Shown: positions 1 to 8,069 of the stretch, one piece after another
How positions within the stretch are numbered: position 1 is the first letter of the stretch
Layout: each line of letters starts with the position of its first letter
Source: Azospirillum oryzae
GTDB lineage: Bacteria > Pseudomonadota > Alphaproteobacteria > Azospirillales > Azospirillaceae
DNA length: 64,000 nucleotides
NCBI RefSeq assembly: GCF_008364795.1
Contig: NZ_VTTM01000013.1
Span: 62,001-126,000, forward strand
Direction of reading: 5' to 3'
Program-made: the position numbers and the translations under genes
The notes under the pieces: generated by a model
Told to the model about the DNA's origin: nothing
The model's database searches: none
What the model saw: the letters and a program-made list of their open reading frames with translations, nothing else

Positions 1-345
1 GCGATCACCGAGGCCCTCAAGGAGCATGGGTTCGGTGTGTTGACCGAGATCGACGTGAAGGCAACGCTGAAGAAGAAGCTGGACGTCGAGTATCGGCCCT
101 ATCGCATCCTCGGCGCCTGCAATCCGAAGATGGCCTATAAGGCGCTTCAGGCCGAGGACAAGATCGGAACCATGCTGCCGTGCAACGTCATCGTTCAGCA
201 ACGCGAGGACGGCAAGGTGGAGGTGTCCGCGGTCGACCCCGTCGCCTCCATGCAGGCGATCGACAACCCCAACCTCGCCGATGTCGCCCGTCAGGTGCAG
301 GGCATGCTCCGTCAGGTGATCGACGATCTGGGTAGGCGGGGATAG
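1..345 (+). CDS. DUF302 domain protein, 5' end outside the window
   Basis: The reading frame is open from the first base, so the true start lies upstream and this is a C-terminal fragment of about 114 residues. The pattern of a short helix (ALKEHGFGVLTEID), a Lys-rich KATLKKKLD segment, then ILGACNP and LPCNVIVQ is the DUF302 fold. This family of small proteins is common beside metal-resistance and thiol-stress genes, but its biochemical role is not established. A GTG at 37 could be mistaken for a start, but the family motif begins before it. The DUF305 gene follows 56 bp downstream in the same direction. Confidence 0.85.
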   Translation, partial: AITEALKEHGFGVLTEIDVKATLKKKLDVEYRPYRILGACNPKMAYKALQAEDKIGTMLPCNVIVQQREDGKVEVSAVDPVASMQAIDNPNLADVARQVQGMLRQVIDDLGRRG

Positions 346-401
346 TCACGCCGGTCCAAACCGGCCGCCGACAAGCCCAACTCCAGAGGAGAACCACTGC
401 A

Positions 402-896
402 ATGGCTTATCGAGTTCGCAACACCATCGTCCCACTGGCCCTGGCAACGGCGCTGATCGCCGGGCCCGCGACGGCCCAGCAGACCCAACCGGCGCCGCAA
501 GGCCAGACCACTGCACCGATGGGCAGCCCGAGTATGGGCGGTTCCGGTATGGGGGCGAACCAGGGCATGATGCAGGGTCAGGGCATGCACCAGGGCCAGA
601 GGGCGCAGAATATGCCCAAGGACCCGGCCTCGCGTGCGTATATGCAAAGCATGCAAAAGATGAACCGGGACATGCGCAGCAAGCGCATGTCCGGCGACGC
701 CGACGCGGATTTCGCGCGGATGATGGCCGCCCATCATCAGGGCGCCATCGACATGGCCCGTGTCGAACTCCAATACGGCAAGGATCCCGACCTCAAGGCC
801 ATGGCTCAGAAGATGGTCGATGATCAGACGAAGGAGGTCCAGCAGCTTCAGGACTGGCTGAAGCAGCCCCCGGCCAAGCAAGCTGGCAGCAAGTAA
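402..896 (+). CDS. DUF305 family secreted protein
   Basis: The 164-residue product has a signal peptide (cleavage probably after PATAQ, about residue 25) and a Met/Gln/Gly-rich linker of some 60 residues. Its C-terminal DUF305 domain carries the hallmark FARMMAAHHQGAIDMAR and a later DDQTKEVQQLQDWL helix. DUF305 proteins are ferritin-like four-helix proteins of the periplasm, frequent in copper and silver islands. The His and Met residues suggest metal binding, which is an inference. A GAGGAG ribosome binding site lies about 10 bp upstream of the ATG. It probably forms an operon with the 40-residue membrane protein that follows. Confidence 0.85.
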   Translation: MAYRVRNTIVPLALATALIAGPATAQQTQPAPQGQTTAPMGSPSMGGSGMGANQGMMQGQGMHQGQRAQNMPKDPASRAYMQSMQKMNRDMRSKRMSGDADADFARMMAAHHQGAIDMARVELQYGKDPDLKAMAQKMVDDQTKEVQQLQDWLKQPPAKQAGSK

Positions 897-911
897 CAGC
901 AGGAATTTCCC

Positions 912-1034
912 ATGATGTCGGGCAGTATGGATGGCTGGGGTTGGAGCATGGGCGGGATGGCAATCCTCTGGATCTTGCTACTCGTTCTCGTCGTCCTCGG
1001 GATTGCCGCTCTCGTCAAATACCTGAAACGCTGA
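912..1034 (+). CDS. 40-residue single-span membrane protein
   Basis: A short frame encodes a Met/Gly/Trp-rich head (MMSGSMDGWGWSMGG), one hydrophobic helix of about 20 residues (ILWILLLVLVVLGIAALV) and a basic tail (KYLKR). It starts 15 bp after the DUF305 stop with an AGGA ribosome binding site. Similar tiny proteins with a GWGWSMGG-like head commonly sit beside DUF305 and copper genes. The function is unknown. The positive tail and Met-rich head suggest an N-out membrane peptide. Confidence 0.6.
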   Translation: MMSGSMDGWGWSMGGMAILWILLLVLVVLGIAALVKYLKR

Positions 1035-1520
1035 GCCTCACATCGCGGAACGGAGCATACCCATTCGCGGCATGAGCGGTTGCCGGGAACCACGCGCACT
1101 TGGGCTGGTCAGCCCCTGGGCGTCTTTCGGTTGACGGCGACCAGCGTTGCGACCGACATGTGGCCCGGTCCGGGCGGGTACCGCACATACGCCGCGCTAC
1201 CCGGCCCATCAGTCAACCACCGGCGCCTGTTCGATTGGCGGAGGCCGCGACAACAGTGTGCGGACGACGCCGTAGACGCTGACCGAGATGGCGAAGACGG
1301 TGGCGCCGACGCCCACCAGGGCCATCAGCGGCGACGTAGCCGCTGTATAAGCGATTTTCGTGTTGACTTTCCTATCGCTGGAGGGGCCATGCTCAGTTCG
1401 GTGACTTGGAGCGGCGATGAGAGTGGAGCGACACTCTGCCCAGCCCTTACACAAAGGTGTTGCGCTTTCCCGGAACCGCCCACTACTGTCCGGCCCCACC
1501 GGGCATAGGCGGTTCCGCCG
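1035..1520. other. Region without a convincing gene, left of the IS1595 element
   Basis: No frame here has both a family resemblance and a start with a ribosome binding site. On the minus strand a short frame at the left ends in a transmembrane-like segment (listed separately). The IS probably landed in or near a decayed gene. Confidence 0.4.
1209..1325 (-). CDS. Possible 38-residue membrane peptide, tentative
   Basis: The minus strand reads MALVGVGATVFAISVSVYG, then VVRTLLSRPPPIEQAPVVD and a stop. That is one good transmembrane helix followed by a proline-rich cytoplasmic-looking tail. The frame stays open further upstream to 1499 without a better start, so it may be the 3' end of a gene cut by the neighbouring IS. 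There is no recognisable ribosome binding site. Confidence 0.25.
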   Translation of the reverse strand: MALVGVGATVFAISVSVYGVVRTLLSRPPPIEQAPVVD

Positions 1521-1552
1521 AAAGTTGACTCCCCATTATCAACCAAAGACAG
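1521..1552. repeat. Left inverted repeat of the IS1595 element
   Basis: It pairs with 2691-2722. The core CCATTATCAACCAAA is identical in both arms, with mismatches near the outer end and at one inner position. The transposase stop codon lies inside this repeat. Confidence 0.8.
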
Positions 1553-2630
1553 CTACGGCGGAGCGGATGCTAATCCCGCCGTCCTTGGTCCGCCGGAGTT
1601 GGCGCCCGACAGCGTAACGAAAGACGGCCGGGAGCTGGAGGGCTGGGGGAACACGGGACCAGAGGGTTTGGATCACCGTCCGGCCCTTGCGGGTCCGGCG
1701 TTGGGCCTGACCTGCCACTGTGCGCTGGGACCAGCGGAAGCCGATCTCGCCAAAATACAGGTCGGCGTGGTCGGGGCTGATGTGGTGGAAGACGCCGGCG
1801 ATCGTGCGCCGGACACGATCGTTGAAGCCCTCGGCCGAGTTGGCATGCACGGTACCGCGAACATATTCGCGCTGAGAATGGCGCACGGTATCGTGCGCAG
1901 CGAACGCGCTGCCGATGGCGACGAACGCCTTCCATTCGTCGCTCATCAGGTGCGCGTCAGGATCGACAGCGGCTTCCAGCACCCGCTCGGCCTCGTCGAG
2001 CGACAGGTCAGCGACCACGGCGGCACGGGCCTCGCCCGCCGGTGTCCCCGGCTCCCGACCGCTTGGCCGCTGGACAACCGCGAGTGCTGGCGTCTTCGTC
2101 GTGCGGGGCTGGCCCTTGCGTCCGCGCCCCAGCTTGGGAGGGTTGGGATCACGGCGCGGCCTGGCGTCGAAATGGAACTCGTCGATCTCCACCGTTCCGC
2201 CCAGCGGATGGTCGCGCAACACCAGGAGCCGCAGAACATGGCTCATCCGCCATGCCATCGGCTGGCTGACGCCGAGTGCTTCGGCCAGACGGATGGACGA
2301 GATGCCCTTGTCCGATTGCAGGATGAACCACAGCCCCATGAGCCAGGTCCGCAACGGCAGCTTCGTTCCATGCAGCGGGGTTCGCGTCGTCACGGTAAAC
2401 TGGTAGCGGCAGTCCGGATTGCAGCACTGATAAAGCCCTGGCCGCGATCGTCGTCCTATGTCGCGCCCGGCCAGGGTGATCGAACGCCGCGAGCCGCAGG
2501 CCGGACAGAGCCGTCCGTTCGGCCACACCATCGCCTCAACCAGCCGACGGCACCGCGCCTCGTCGTGGAATGCTTCGGTCATCTCCGCCACGGTCCGAAT
2601 GGCCTCCAACTCTTCGAGCACCGATCCCAT
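1539..2630 (-). CDS. IS1595-family transposase
   Basis: The 363-residue protein starts with an N-terminal zinc ribbon (CPACGSRRS followed by CCNPDCRYQF). The ISXO2-like DDE catalytic domain follows, with the first Asp in VEIDEFHF, a second in LMSDEWKAF and the HANSAEGFNDRVRR block that supplies the distal residues. The start ATG is preceded by GGAGGGG. The stop codon and last codons lie inside the left terminal repeat. Length and motifs look intact, so the element could still be active. Confidence 0.85.
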   Translation of the reverse strand: MGSVLEELEAIRTVAEMTEAFHDEARCRRLVEAMVWPNGRLCPACGSRRSITLAGRDIGRRSRPGLYQCCNPDCRYQFTVTTRTPLHGTKLPLRTWLMGLWFILQSDKGISSIRLAEALGVSQPMAWRMSHVLRLLVLRDHPLGGTVEIDEFHFDARPRRDPNPPKLGRGRKGQPRTTKTPALAVVQRPSGREPGTPAGEARAAVVADLSLDEAERVLEAAVDPDAHLMSDEWKAFVAIGSAFAAHDTVRHSQREYVRGTVHANSAEGFNDRVRRTIAGVFHHISPDHADLYFGEIGFRWSQRTVAGQAQRRTRKGRTVIQTLWSRVPPALQLPAVFRYAVGRQLRRTKDGGISIRSAVAVFG

Positions 2631-2690
2631 CGTCCCCTCCGTGCTTGATGGCTGAGAGTCGCACGTAAGCGCTGGAAGAGCTACGCTTTA

Positions 2691-2722
2691 CTGTGTTTGG
2701 TTGATAATGGCGAGTTGACTTT
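2691..2722. repeat. Right inverted repeat of the IS1595 element
   Basis: This is the partner of 1521-1552. The shared core reads TTTGGTTGATAATGG on the plus strand. Confidence 0.8.
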
Positions 2723-2772
2723 TCGAACATTACGAGAACGCACACTCTGGCCCTCTTTACGGCGGTACTGGA

Positions 2773-3601
2773 GTGCGCGTTTTCATGCCGGAGATTTCTT
2801 CGACAAGTAATCAGCGGCGGATTCCCGCGGAATACTCGGGAGTTGAAGCGAATTTTTGCAAAACGCCCGGCTGCGCCAACTTCGGGGTCTCCCCCAACCG
2901 CACATCACCACGCAGTCGTCCTGCGGCATCGTCTCCGGTCAGCCGGGACAACTACCGCCTTAGTGGAACGGGCGGCGTCCCTGGCCTTTACTGCCAACTG
3001 TGCGGCAAGACAACAACCTTGAAGTCCAACCGCGGAGTTGACGAAGAGTTCTCCCGCGTGGCCGCGTTCTTGAGGCTTCCAGAGCGCCACGGCTACCTGA
3101 ACAGCGACTGCGGCAACCATGGCCAAGCGACTCGGGAACATCTGGAACTCTATCGACTTTATGGCTCAACGCGCTCCGGCTCGAAGAGGTTCTTCTGCAA
3201 AGGGTGCGGCAAGACCTTCTCGGTTCCCGACGATGGCCGAGCCGGAGAAGAAGGTCGTGCTGCTCACCGACCTGAACGGCTACGGCGTCGACACGCTGGA
3301 CCACTTGGCCCATCTGTTCAACCGAGCCTCGCTTCATGCCATCGATCGCTTCTTCATGCTGGTCCGGCGCCGCCTGCGGCTTCTGGAGCGTCCGATCGCG
3401 CCGACGCGCCGGGCACGGCGCGTCTGGCACGGCTACGCGCCCTACGACCCGGCGATGGTCGGCAAGTGCCTCGACATCTTCCGGGTCTGGTACAACTGGT
3501 GCTTCACGGGTGAGGACGGCCTGACCCCGGCGGAGCACCTGGGCGTCGCCAAGGGTAAGGTCCGAATGGAAGACATCGTCTACTTCGATCCCGACGCCTG
3601 A
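2773..3601 (+). pseudogene. Zinc-ribbon transposase remnant, frameshifted and internally deleted
   Basis: Two frames hold different parts of one protein. The first (2773 to about 3230) carries three zinc-ribbon modules (CKTPGCANFG; YCQLCGKTTTLKSNRG; FFCKGCGKTFSVPD). The second (about 3240-3601) carries a typical transposase C-terminus (YDPAMVGKCLDIFRVWYNW). The catalytic core that should lie between them is missing and the frame changes at the junction near 3235. I read it as a dead transposase of an unclassified family, next to the right end of the IS1595 element. Confidence 0.6.
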
Positions 3602-3749
3602 TACGCAGTCCGTCTTACGCAGCCCCTCTCATGCTCGCTCTGGCAGAGTTTGTGGAACGGCATGCCAAGACAATGAAAGCTGCGCGGGAACAAAAATGAT
3701 AGGGGTATCGTTCCCCCTCATTGGTCAGATTGGGATAGAGGAAGCCACA

Positions 3750-4319
3750 ATGTCACACGAGCAAAATCACCATAGGAACATGATGGCAATGGGGTGGGGT
3801 CGGTTTGCGGCAATGATCGCAACCTCAACGTTCATCATGTTCTTTTTGATGTATCAACTTATTTATTCTCTCGATCACGCCTTATTAAGCGTAAACCGGC
3901 TGGTCTCCTCGCTCGTTATGGGGTGCGTCATGACTATCGTGATGCTCGGCTTCATGTGGTCAATGTACAGGGGTATGGCCATTAAGATCGCCGTACTGGT
4001 CGGAGCCGTGCTGGTCGGAGTTGTACTCCTCTACGTGAACCGCAGTCAGGGCCTGATCGGCGATGTCAGCTTCATGAAGTCGATGATCCCGCACCACTCC
4101 ATCGCCATCAATAATGCAAGCAACGCCAGCATCAGCGACCCCCGCGTGCGCAAGCTCGCGGATAAGATCATCGAATCACAAGTTCGCGAGATCGCTGAGA
4201 TGAAGCTGCTCATTGACGACATTGGGAACAGTGGCAAGCGCGGGAGTCAGCCCCTTCCTGCGCGACCGGCTCAGGTCACGCCCGATATGGAGCAGCAGAT
4301 ACGAGAGGCGGTTCAGTAG
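3750..4319 (+). CDS. Membrane-anchored DUF305 protein
   Basis: The start chosen is the ATG at 3750 (MSHEQNHHRN) because GAGGAA lies just upstream; an ATG 54 bp earlier has no ribosome binding site. The 189-residue product has a His-rich head and three or four hydrophobic helices. A C-terminal DUF305 domain follows, with FMKSMIPHHSIAINNASNAS and a later KIIESQVREIAEMKLLIDDI. Anchored DUF305 proteins of this layout are common in copper and silver resistance regions, with the metal-binding domain probably in the periplasm. It is a second DUF305 gene beside the secreted one at 402-896. Confidence 0.85.
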   Translation: MSHEQNHHRNMMAMGWGRFAAMIATSTFIMFFLMYQLIYSLDHALLSVNRLVSSLVMGCVMTIVMLGFMWSMYRGMAIKIAVLVGAVLVGVVLLYVNRSQGLIGDVSFMKSMIPHHSIAINNASNASISDPRVRKLADKIIESQVREIAEMKLLIDDIGNSGKRGSQPLPARPAQVTPDMEQQIREAVQ

Positions 4320-4408
4320 TGCCGTCGAACCCAGCGGATCGTGTCGGCTTCCGACGGACCACGCCGCTCGTGTTCGGACTTTAAGTGGAAGAGATGATGC
4401 CCAGAGTA

Positions 4409-4436
4409 GTATTGCAGGCCGCATGGCCTGCAATAC
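4409..4436 (+). terminator. Strong hairpin after the DUF305 gene
   Basis: There is a perfect 12-bp stem (GTATTGCAGGCC with GGCCTGCAATAC) around a 4-base GCAT loop, followed by CTTTGAG. It probably ends the DUF305 transcript. The U-tract is weak. Confidence 0.6.
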
Positions 4437-4602
4437 CTTTGAGTAGGGGCTGGGACACTCTGCCATCCCCATCCGAACTCCGGCCAGGTCGGTCGTCGAG
4501 ACGATCGTGCTGTTGCGCGGGCCAGAGAATGCTCCTAGGCTCATAGAGAGGCCGGTGGGCACACAACGTGCCGTCCGGTCTCAGACAAGGAAGGCAATCG
4601 CC

Positions 4603-4992
4603 ATGTGGCGTGGGACATGGTCGACGGTGAGGAGGGTGGTGGTGAGCCTGCTGATGCTGGCCACGCTGCTCATCTATGCCGTGCCGAGCCACGCCAGTCT
4701 GCCGCCTCACCAGCACTCACCGGCGCCTCATGAACATGCCGTGGCCGACACGCACGACGATGATGTCGCCGGCGTGGCGGACCATGAGCACAAGCAGGAC
4801 CGCTGCAAGGATCTTGGTGTGCTCGGTGACGATGCCTGCTGCAGCGTCGCCCAGTGCGCGACCATGCATGGCGGCCTCCCGGTCGGTGCCGTCGCAGCCT
4901 TTATTCCGGCCCTCAACCGGGCAGACCATCTGCTTGCCCTGGCAACGCCCGAAGGCATCGACAGCGACCCCGCACTCCGTCCCCCTCTCTGA
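4603..4992 (+). CDS. Small secreted His-rich protein with a CC motif
   Basis: The start is the ATG at 4603, behind AAGGAAG. The 129-residue product has a basic signal peptide (VVVSLLMLATLLIYAVPSHA) and a region rich in His and Asp (HQHSPAPHEHAVADTHDDD). A cysteine cluster CCSVAQC follows, and the end is proline-rich (DPALRPPL). The same order of parts occurs in the products at 16716-17120 and 23334-23690, so the three look like one loose family. The His, Asp and Cys content suggests a periplasmic metal-binding role, which is inferred only. Confidence 0.6.
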   Translation: MWRGTWSTVRRVVVSLLMLATLLIYAVPSHASLPPHQHSPAPHEHAVADTHDDDVAGVADHEHKQDRCKDLGVLGDDACCSVAQCATMHGGLPVGAVAAFIPALNRADHLLALATPEGIDSDPALRPPL

Positions 4993-5146
4993 TCCTCTGA
5001 CGCCACGAGTCTGTCCGCGTTCAGCTTGAGCTTTGGCTCAGCGAAGGATGTCGCCGGATGTCGTGCGCTCGGCCTTTGTGTCCCCGGCGCTCCCGCATGG
5101 AGTTCGACCGGGATGGCTCGAATCAGATGATCAGACGGAGGACGCC

Positions 5147-5899
5147 ATGTCGTCTTTCACCCGCACCATGCTCCCGGCCTTTGCGCTCGTCGCCATGATG
5201 TCAGCTGCCCAGGCCCAAACCGCCACCACTCCGGACCAAGGCCAGGACCACCAAGCCCACCACCCTGCCGGCGCCACGACCACCCAGGTCCAGCCCACTG
5301 TGGCTCCGCCGCCCACTCAGCCGTCCCAGGGTGCTCTGTCCAGCGTGTCCGGAAACGCCCCGATGATCGGCGAGGGCATGGGCAGCGGGATCATGGTGCA
5401 GCCCGGTACACAAGCCCAGGGAGGTCTGCCCAGCGGGAACCGGCCCGGCATGATGATGGGCGGCATGATGGATCAGCAGAACGGCCAATCCAGCATGATG
5501 GGGCCAGGCATGATGGAGCAGATGATGCCCATGATGCGCCAGATGATGATGGGCCAGCAGGGTGGCATGGGCCTGCCGTTCGAGCACGTCGAGGGTCGCA
5601 TCGCTTTCCTGAAGGCGGAACTCAAGATCACCGACGCCCAGGCGCCGCAGTGGAACACCTTCGCCGACACCCTGCGGTCGAACGCCAAGGCATATCAGGC
5701 TATGCACGAGCAGATGGCCAAGGGCGGCATGCCATCCGCGTGGCCGGACCGGCTGGCCGCTCAGCAGAAGGTCCTTGCCACCCGGCTCGACGCCGTGAAG
5801 GCCCTCGAGGCCGCCGCCAAGCCGCTCTACGCCGCGCTGACCGACGAGCAGAAGAGGGTTGCCGACCAGCTGTTCGCCAGCCCGATGGGCATGATGTGA
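5147..5899 (+). CDS. LTXXQ/Spy-like periplasmic protein
   Basis: The ATG at 5147 has CGGAGGA upstream; an earlier in-frame ATG at 5033 lacks one. The product has a signal peptide ending near AAQAQ and a Met/Gly/Gln-rich low-complexity middle (many MMGG and MMQQ runs). The C-terminal helical domain carries HVEGRIAFLKAELKITDAQ and LTDEQKRVADQL, the LTXXQ signature of Spy/CpxP relatives. These are envelope-stress chaperone-like proteins often induced by copper. The Met-rich segment could also hold Cu(I). Two more envelope genes follow at 10 bp and then with an overlap, suggesting an operon. Confidence 0.75.
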   Translation: MSSFTRTMLPAFALVAMMSAAQAQTATTPDQGQDHQAHHPAGATTTQVQPTVAPPPTQPSQGALSSVSGNAPMIGEGMGSGIMVQPGTQAQGGLPSGNRPGMMMGGMMDQQNGQSSMMGPGMMEQMMPMMRQMMMGQQGGMGLPFEHVEGRIAFLKAELKITDAQAPQWNTFADTLRSNAKAYQAMHEQMAKGGMPSAWPDRLAAQQKVLATRLDAVKALEAAAKPLYAALTDEQKRVADQLFASPMGMM

Positions 5900-5909
5900 G
5901 GAGGCAGCC

Positions 5910-6191
5910 ATGACGCACGAACACACCCACCACACCCCCGAGACCCACAAGCCGGAACCGCAGGCACGCTTGCCCTGGTACCGGACCTGGACAGGACTAG
6001 CCTGCCTTGGCGTCCTCGCCGTCGGGGCGGTGTACCTGTCGCTCTATCACGTCACCCACGTGCTCGACGCGCTGCCCTTGGTGCTGCTGCTCCTCTGCCC
6101 GCTGATGCATCTCTTCATGCACGGCGGACACGGCCACGGCGGCCATGGTGGCGACGATGCCGACGGCTCCGGCAAGGGAGGCTCGCCATGA
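5910..6191 (+). CDS. DUF2933 domain small membrane protein
   Basis: The 93-residue protein has a His-rich head (HEHTHHTPETHKPE) and two closely spaced hydrophobic segments. A LLLCPLMHLFMHGGHGHGG end completes the arrangement typical of DUF2933. The CPLMHLFMHGGHG part offers Cys, Met and His ligands. Such proteins are recurrent in copper-resistance operons, but their function is unknown. The stop overlaps the next gene by 4 bp (ATGA), implying translational coupling. Confidence 0.8.
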   Translation: MTHEHTHHTPETHKPEPQARLPWYRTWTGLACLGVLAVGAVYLSLYHVTHVLDALPLVLLLLCPLMHLFMHGGHGHGGHGGDDADGSGKGGSP

Positions 6192-6865
6192 CGCACGAGG
6201 CCTCAGGCTACGGACTGTGGATGCTGGTCATCCTCAACTCCGCGATCTTCATCATTTTTGCTTACAGCTTCGGCAAGCCGCAGTCGCCGCGGGACTGGCG
6301 CTCTTTCGGGGCGTTCAGCGCCTTCATCGTGGCGCTGTTCACCGAGATGTACGGTGTCCCGCTGACCATCTACCTGCTCTCGGGTTGGCTTCAGACCCGC
6401 TACCCCGGCCTCGACCTGATGTCGCACGACGCCGGGCACCTGTGGTCGACCGTCCTTGGCCTGTCGGGCAACCCACACTTCAGCGTGCTGCACATCCTCA
6501 GCAACCTGCTGATCCTGGGTGGCTTCGTCCTGCTCTCGGCGGCCTGGAAGGTGCTTCACGCCGCTCAGCGCGAGCACCGGCTCGCAACCACGGGCGCCTA
6601 CGCCTACATCCGGCACCCGCAATATGTCGCCTTCATCGTCATCCTGTTCGGCTTCCTGCTCCAGTGGCCGACCATCCTGACACTGGTAATGTTCCCGCTG
6701 CTCGTCTGGATGTATGTCCGACTGGCGCACTCCGAGGAGCGTGAAGCCCTCCGCGTCTTCGGCGTCGACTATGAGCGGTATGCCGCGGTCACGCCGGGAT
6801 GGATCCCGCACCTTGCCGGACATGGGCCGAACCGCCCCAGGGTGGGAGGGTCGTTTGGTGCGTGA
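6188..6865 (+). CDS. Isoprenylcysteine-carboxyl-methyltransferase-like membrane protein
   Basis: This 225-residue protein has five or six transmembrane helices. The C-terminal signature TTGAYAYIRHPQYVAF and a later HSEEREALRVFGVDYERYA are typical of the ICMT/PEMT/NnrU superfamily of membrane SAM-dependent methyltransferases. The physiological substrate of these bacterial members is unknown. It is translationally coupled to the DUF2933 gene, and that pairing is frequent in metal islands. Confidence 0.8.
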   Translation: MTHEASGYGLWMLVILNSAIFIIFAYSFGKPQSPRDWRSFGAFSAFIVALFTEMYGVPLTIYLLSGWLQTRYPGLDLMSHDAGHLWSTVLGLSGNPHFSVLHILSNLLILGGFVLLSAAWKVLHAAQREHRLATTGAYAYIRHPQYVAFIVILFGFLLQWPTILTLVMFPLLVWMYVRLAHSEEREALRVFGVDYERYAAVTPGWIPHLAGHGPNRPRVGGSFGA

Positions 6866-6881
6866 GTTCGGGTCCAAGCGT

Positions 6882-7124
6882 ATGAAGCAGGCGGCGGCAG
6901 CCGCGGTTACCGTCTGCCTGCTGGCACTTCCAGCCGGGGCACAGACCCTGCGCGATTCCGTGGAGGGGGCGTGGCGGCTCAATCCGGAGATCAGGTCGCT
7001 GGAGGCCAAGGAAAAGGCCAACCTCGGCGAGTCCCACGACAGCGTGAAGGTGGTCAACGCCCTGACCATGCCCGGCCAGAAGCCGGTTCAGGCCCGCTTC
7101 GAAGTCGGCCACCCGGGCCACTGA
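6882..7124 (+). pseudogene. Truncated TolC-family outer membrane protein
   Basis: The 80-residue product has a normal signal peptide (AAVTVCLLALPAGAQ) and then the N-terminal helix of TolC-type efflux proteins (TLRDSVEGAWRLNPEIRSLEAKE). It ends after an unrelated tail. Full members are 400 or more residues, so the barrel and most of the coiled coil are missing. A GTG at 6858 overlapping the previous gene is an alternative start. I read it as a deletion stump; a full TolC-family gene is at 23825. Confidence 0.6.
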
Positions 7125-7132
7125 GACCCTAT

Positions 7133-7165
7133 GGGTGGCATGAGGATCACCGCCTCATGCCACCC
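7133..7165 (+). terminator. 13-bp perfect hairpin
   Basis: The arms GGGTGGCATGAGG and CCTCATGCCACCC are perfectly complementary around a 7-base loop. It lies between the truncated TolC gene and the BNR-repeat gene. There is no clear U-tract, so it may be a Rho-assisted terminator or an mRNA-stabilising structure. Confidence 0.5.
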
Positions 7166-7183
7166 CGAACAAGGAGACGCCCG

Positions 7184-8050
7184 ATGAGCGCCAAGAAGAA
7201 ACTCGCCACACTGGCGGCGGCCTCGCTGATCGCCATGATGCTCGCCGGTCCAGCCCACGCCGCCGAAACCGTCAAGCTCTCAGAGGTTTCCCACCTGCAC
7301 GGCATCGCCGTCGACTCCGGCGACCCGTCCCGCCTGTATCTCGCCTCCCATCACGGTGTGTGGCTGACCAAACCCGACGGCACGGCGACGCGGGTTTCGG
7401 ACAATCGGCACGACTACATGGGATTCACGCCCAATCCGGCGCAGCCCGGCGCCTTCTTCGCCAGCGGTCATCCTGAGACTGGCGGGAACCTAGGTGTCCT
7501 CGTTTCGATTGACGGCGCTAAGACCTGGAAAGCGGTCTCGAAGGGCGTCAACGGGCCGGTGGATTTCCATTCGATGGACGCCAGCCTGGCCAATCCCAAT
7601 GTGCTCTACGGCCACTACGGCAGCGTTCAGGTCAGCCGGGATGCCGGGAAGAGCTGGGAGGTCACCGGCAAGCCGCCTGCCGACATGTTCGACCTGGCAG
7701 CGTCGGCCAAGGATGCGAATACCGTCTACGCCGCCACGCGCACCGGCCTGATGGTCAGCCGCGACGCCGGAAAAACTTGGCAGGCGGCCTATATGGTGGC
7801 GCGCCCTGCGACCATGGTCACAACGACCAGGGACGGCACCGCCTACGCCTTCCAGGTCGGCACCGGTCTGCTCAAGACCACCGAGCCAAGCCCGGCGTGG
7901 CAGCCGGTCAGCAACGGCTTCGGCGACGCGGTCCTGCTGCATCTCGCGGTGGATCCGACAAACCCGCAGCGTCTGTATGCCGTGACCGACAAATCGGCCA
8001 TCCTGGCCAGCCAGGATGGCGGGAAGACCTGGAAGCCGTTCCAGTCATGA
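7184..8050 (+). CDS. F510_1955-type BNR-repeat secreted protein
   Basis: The ATG at 7184 follows AAGGAGACG. The 288-residue product has a signal peptide (ending AGPAHAAE), a HLHGIAVD opening motif and at least three Asp-box repeats (SRDAGKSWEV, SRDAGKTWQA, SQDGGKTWKP). This is a beta-propeller of the sortilin/BNR type annotated as F510_1955-family glycosylhydrolase. No catalytic activity is demonstrated for the group and no glycosidase catalytic pair is evident. It sits in the envelope gene set and is followed 19 bp later by a cytochrome c. Confidence 0.8.
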   Translation: MSAKKKLATLAAASLIAMMLAGPAHAAETVKLSEVSHLHGIAVDSGDPSRLYLASHHGVWLTKPDGTATRVSDNRHDYMGFTPNPAQPGAFFASGHPETGGNLGVLVSIDGAKTWKAVSKGVNGPVDFHSMDASLANPNVLYGHYGSVQVSRDAGKSWEVTGKPPADMFDLAASAKDANTVYAATRTGLMVSRDAGKTWQAAYMVARPATMVTTTRDGTAYAFQVGTGLLKTTEPSPAWQPVSNGFGDAVLLHLAVDPTNPQRLYAVTDKSAILASQDGGKTWKPFQS

Positions 8051-8069
8051 CGCACTGGGAGAGGCAGTC

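Larger units (their letters stand above)
1521..2722 (-). mobile_element. IS1595-family insertion sequence
   Basis: One transposase gene is bounded by 32-bp imperfect inverted repeats at 1521-1552 and 2691-2722, matching at about 28 positions around the core CCATTATCAACCAAA. The zinc-ribbon plus ISXO2-like transposase assigns it to IS1595. I could not find the expected 8-bp target duplication (TTCCGCCG on the left, TCGAACAT on the right). The exact outer ends are uncertain, or the flanks have been rearranged. Confidence 0.8.

Noticed and set aside
1599..2648. 349-residue plus-strand frame across the IS1595 transposase
   Set aside because: It is antisense to a transposase with clear catalytic motifs and has no family resemblance of its own.
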